Shown: positions 60,106-64,000 of the stretch, piece after piece
How positions within the stretch are numbered: the first letter of the stretch is position 1
Layout: the number at the start of each line of letters is the position of its first letter
NCBI GenBank assembly: GCA_003952965.2
Contig: CM025855.1
Location: 1,082,840 to 1,146,839, forward strand
Length of the DNA stretch: 64,000 nucleotides
Direction of reading: 5' to 3'
Source: Morella rubra
Taxonomy: Eukaryota > Streptophyta > Magnoliopsida > Fagales > Myricaceae
Program-made: the position numbers and the translations under genes
The notes under the pieces: model-generated
What the model was told of the DNA's origin: nothing
The model's input: the letters and a program-made list of their open reading frames with translations, nothing else
Database searches by the model: none

Positions 60106-62702
60106 CATCAACCCAACTTGGACGGAAAATGTGGCAATGGACCAGCTCATTGGTCCATCATCTCGATTGTTTCCTGAAATATTAATGTCATGAAGAATCC
60201 TACCCAATAAGATGTACGACTAGATGGAATAGAGTTTTATAGTTCTTAGAGTCCTTCCCTACTCTGTGATTGGAGCCTAGCTAGCTGCTAGGGACAAATG
60301 TATCATGTTCTCTAAATTATTGAGGTATATATTAATTCCTTCAAATTAAGACCCTAAGATTTTGTAGATGGTGATCTTTTAGGGCAGGCTATGGATTTGA
60401 CATTCTTATTGTCTCCGTAACCTAACTTCTAGAGTAGGGCATCCCTATCGCGCGCTTAGCTAGGTAATTATAAACTCCATTGCCTGTTCTGTCCAAGCTA
60501 GAGACAACATTCTCATTGTCCCCGGCCCAACCTAAATTCAAAATGGGCGAGAGACTACCTCAACTTTTCCTGTGGTACTCTTTATGACATTCATTTATGC
60601 TTTTGGGGATATCATTCTTTATTGTCCCAGCTGGCTCTAGCTAGCTACTCATGGCTTTATCTTAATTATTTGGCCTAACATCTCTCGGATCCAAACTTCG
60701 TAGAAGTAGTGATCGAGGTTTGAATTGAATGCAGAAATACATGTAAATCACTGCAAATCCGGGACTTCTGAAATGGAGGACGAGTTAAGAAAGACCATGC
60801 ATGCTTAAATATATATACAATGGTTAAATCCCGTCGTAGTTGTTATTGGTGAACCCATGGGCGATGATCCACTTTTGGAGGCACCATTCTATTGACAAAT
60901 TAAGGTGGGCCTACAGCTAGCCTACGAGAGACCTGATATATATATGTTCGGGTAGCTAAAAATTAAATGCCTTGAAGATTTGTATGCATGCATCTGGCCT
61001 ATCATATGTGGGCTAAGCTAAAGCATCCTTTTCCACCTTCCCCACCTTCCCCACCAGCTCTTAGCTAGTTATTGCGTATATAACATACAGAATCTAGCCA
61101 AAATAGACACAACATTAATGGAGATCAAGTGGGCCAAGTTAGGCAATTAAGAGATTTCCTTCTATAGTGGATGTGAAGGTCACCTCCTCTTAGTCAAAAG
61201 AAGTAGCATGCATGCTTCCGGGAAGGAGACATCAATGGACCACTGTGTCCAAAACTTTACTGCTTTTGGTTTTCCAAACAAAGATAGACGAACAGTAAGG
61301 TTACGTACGTCCTCAAGGCAACCATGGTGGGAACTTGGAAAACAACTAATTTAACAATCTTGCTTTTTTCTTTCTTTAGCCCGACTGGATTAACTCTCCT
61401 CAATTCGAACCCAATTCTTAACATATTTCAAGAACTTTCGAGGACATCGCCCTTGATTTCATGAGTCTCTGTTTCGAGTTTCTTTCCTACTCTTGCGATC
61501 CAGCAACTAGATCAGATTATGGATGCCGAATGAAAATACACAGAGATTGCAAAATATCTACGTCCAAATTAAGATGCTCGAATTCTTCCACACCGCCCAC
61601 CACGAACTATTGACTGTAAATTATCTATATTTGCTGTTTAGTGTTTAGGACAGCCATTCAATAGTACAAATGAAATATTGGGGCACAAAGATCTTTTCCT
61701 CTCAAAACAAAATGAAGAAGGAAAACGAGGTTGGTGGGCCCAACACTGTCCGAGTTTAGGTGCGCAAGGCCTAGAGTAGATACGACTAGCCCATTAGCTT
61801 AAATGTGTGGGTCCATGGGTCGAGTTTCTTTATTTAGAAGATTGGCAGAAGTCTTAGGCCCAAAACTATGTTTGGATGAGGTTTAAATTAATACGGCCGA
61901 AGGAACCTGGGCCTAGTGTTTTTTTTCTCTTAGGCCCAAAATTTTCGGGTTGTGATTCTTGTTGGTCTTCAATTTCGGGTTCTCTTTCCCAGAGCCGCAT
62001 ACCGCCAGAAACAATCCTTGGCCGAGATTAAACCAATTTTCGGCAGATTAATTATTAACCCAAAAAAAAAGAATGGAACTTAAAAAAAAAAAAAAAAAAA
62101 CTGGAAGGTATAAGTTGACTTGCTACATACGCCAAGTCAACGGCCTGTTGCAGGTTACCTTGACGCCGTCAACCCGTAAATATGAGCATTCCAGAATCCC
62201 AGTACCCGTGTTGTTTAATTCAGGGAATATTTTGCTTAAAAAAAAAAAAAAATCGCATAAATCCTTATGATTAAATTAATATTGAAAGGAGAACTTTTAC
62301 ATACGATCACAGGTGATACATGCTTTCCAACTTTTCCTCACATTATCTAAAGAAACAAATTTGCTTCAACAAGAAAAGAAAAGAAAAAAAAGTCACTCTC
62401 TGGTTACATCTTGAAAGCACTTATCATGCTCTTTGGAGCAAACCCTACTTTGGAATTTTGCTTTTCAAAGCAAAATAAGAGACTTTCAAACTGCAACCTG
62501 CCTAAGTTAACAAAGCAAAATTCTCTCTTCCCCTGCTAGAAGGACACCTCCCCATTGCAGTAGTATCTACAAATACCAAATGCAAAGAGATTGGCTTCTC
62601 TCTAGTCACGGCCACTAGCTAGCTAGGAACGTCAACTGCGACTGCATGCCACCTCACATCTAATGCTATATTCAGTTTATTTCCTTCTGTGATTATCTGC
62701 AA
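60106..62702. other. Intergenic, no supported gene
   Basis: Holds A-runs at 62059-62069, 62082-62100 and 62237-62252, several CTAGCTAGC-type motifs, and (near its right end) the 3' UTR of the WRKY gene. No coding-like frame was found. Confidence 0.5.
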
Positions 62703-63348
62703 TTAGGAGTAGAATCCATGGTTGTCAAATGTAAAGTTGGGGTCGAAATCTGGACCAAATGGGAAATCCAAACCAACGGTTGGAGAATTTGTAGCTGAAG
62801 TTGCAGCCGATATTATCCCAGAAAGCTCAGATTCACAACCTCGAAAATGCTGGTGCCCGCCAAGGCTGTTCATCCCACTCGGGGACACCGAGAAGTAATT
62901 TGTTCCAGATGCTGCAGGAGATATGAATGAAGGAGAATAGCTTCCCACAAAATTGTTATCTATCACAGTGGCAGGAAAGGCTTGTGTTTGAGCTCCAATA
63001 TTGGATGTAGAAGGGAAGTTAAATGAGGGAATTAATGATTGCTCGTGGGTGTCTAGGTTTTCGGTTTGGACTTTGAGGCTTGCCTGTAAGTTCAGAAGCA
63101 TTTCTGGGGATAGTTGCTGATTTTGAAGTGGCATATGGTTATGATGCTGAAGGTCCATGTCATTGTTTGGATCTTGTAGTACTTTTTCAGAATCAGATGC
63201 TGGAGGGGGAACTATGTTGGAGGCTTGGGTACACGTGTGCCTTCCACGGTAAGTGATTTCGAAAATGGTCGGATCTTCATCAGACCGTTGAACTTGCTTT
63301 GTAGCCAAGCAACCTTGGACATTTCGATGACTGCACCGGTAGTAGCCT
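62703..63348 (-). CDS. Group III WRKY transcription factor, last exon (partial)
   Basis: The last exon, 214 residues plus stop, entered through an AG acceptor at 63350-63349. It begins with GYYRCSHRNVQGC and runs to HTC, giving the second half of the zinc finger as C-x7-C...H-x-C, which defines group III WRKYs (WRKY30/41/46/53/54/70). The intron position, within the codon before GYYRC, is the usual R-type one. The rest is Ser/Asn/Pro-rich with DFDPNFTFDNHGFYS at the end, as in the WRKY30/41/53 branch. The WRKYGQK exon is not visible in the remaining 650 bases, so it lies beyond the window. Members act in defence, senescence and oxidative-stress responses. Orthology to a single Arabidopsis gene cannot be decided. 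Confidence 0.88.
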
Positions 63349-64000
63349 CTGCAAGTTCGAACAATATATTGTTGAGGAGGGAGGGAAAAAAGAGAAAAGA
63401 GTATGTATAACGAAGTTTGTGATGTATTAATTGTTGTTTAGAATTCCCCTAATTGCATTTTATATATAGCCTGAACATTTTAGATAGGTTAAGAAGGATT
63501 TGTAGCTGATGAAAGATTAATGAATGCATCCAATCAGTTCTGCTAGCTGTTATATGACATACTATTTGGTACTACATGCAACCTAAAGATATTCGAGCGG
63601 TGTGAAAACTGATGCCTCACACGAATAAAGATGTTGGAGAATTATATATGCATGTGGGAAGGACCACATGCAAGAAGATTAACAGGGCAATAAGAGTTCC
63701 CTGCCCGCTTGGCCACAAATCTAAAAGGTTGCAGCTGTTTGTTTCCTTCATATGGATGGTGACCAAGCAATTTCAGAGAAATTTGTCGGCATGCAGCAAG
63801 TGGTTATAGAATCAAGTTCATTCTACGATACTGCAGGTTGCTCACAGATATCCAAATTCCTTCTAGGAATCTCCAGCTGTTTGGCAAGTCACAAAGTTCG
63901 AAGTACACAAATTAAAAGCAAAAAGGCTTCCAGTTTTCTAAAAGTCTGCTTTTGGAAGTTTTAGTGATGTCTCATGTGAGGCATGCAAACAAGCGTACAT
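63349..64000 (-). other. Intron of the WRKY gene running off the window
   Basis: No WRKYGQK coding sequence or other family segment is seen on the minus strand, so this is interpreted as intron of at least 650 bases. Short plus-strand frames here look like chance. Confidence 0.6.

Noticed and set aside
1-64000. CRISPR arrays, bacterial operons, phage or integron structures
   Set aside because: No regularly spaced direct repeats with unique spacers and no prokaryotic gene organisation; all supported genes are plant genes or plant transposons.

Overview
This is nuclear DNA of a flowering plant, a eudicot and probably a woody rosid (genus not resolved). The evidence is GT-AG introns in most genes, long AT-rich intergenic DNA with CT, GA, CA and AT microsatellites, a Ty1/copia retrotransposon, several MITEs, and plant-specific gene families. 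There are eight host protein-coding genes, one of them cut by the right edge. I joined the exons by hand from reading frames, splice sites and family similarity.

Layout. (1) 1-6.6 kb: a single-exon AP2/ERF gene of the cytokinin response factor clade (5239-6285, +) behind a 4.6 kb gene-free stretch. (2) 6.6-19.4 kb: a gene-poor interval with a possible degenerate solo LTR and a 94-bp tandem duplication. (3) 19.5-23.9 kb: plastid division gene PDV1 (-), then a stellacyanin-type phytocyanin (+) whose intron has no stop and is a multiple of three long. (4) 24.2-29.6 kb: a Mutator-like MITE followed by a complete but dead copia element (24688-29629, minus orientation, 226-bp LTRs, ATTAA target duplication). 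(5) 31.4-47.7 kb: the gene-dense core. It holds an MTM1 / SLC25A39-type mitochondrial carrier (+, 10 exons), a 63-residue GPI-anchored arabinogalactan peptide (-, 2 exons), a plant coiled-coil nuclear protein of unknown function (-), and mitochondrial dihydrofolate synthetase (+, 10 exons). The last two are head-to-head over a few hundred bases. (6) 47.7-54.6 kb: intergenic, with a hAT-like non-autonomous element, a 45-codon small ORF and small local duplications. (7) 55.1-57.4 kb: SPEECHLESS (SPCH), the bHLH factor that starts the stomatal lineage, with three possible upstream ORFs. (8) 57.4-64 kb: two MITEs and the last exon of a group III WRKY gene (-).

From memory of the Arabidopsis map, SPCH (At5g53210), AGP22 (At5g53250), PDV1 (At5g53280) and CRF3 (At5g53290) are close neighbours on chromosome 5. 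MTM1 (At4g27940) and CRF4 (At4g27950) are adjacent on chromosome 4. This window carries members of all these families together, which suggests an ancestral order that was split between duplicated blocks in Arabidopsis. The genes do not form a pathway: they cover cytokinin response, plastid division, copper protein, mitochondrial manganese/glutathione handling, cell wall, folate synthesis, stomatal fate and stress transcription. I found no CRISPR array, tRNA or rRNA gene, and nothing that looks like a new multi-gene system.
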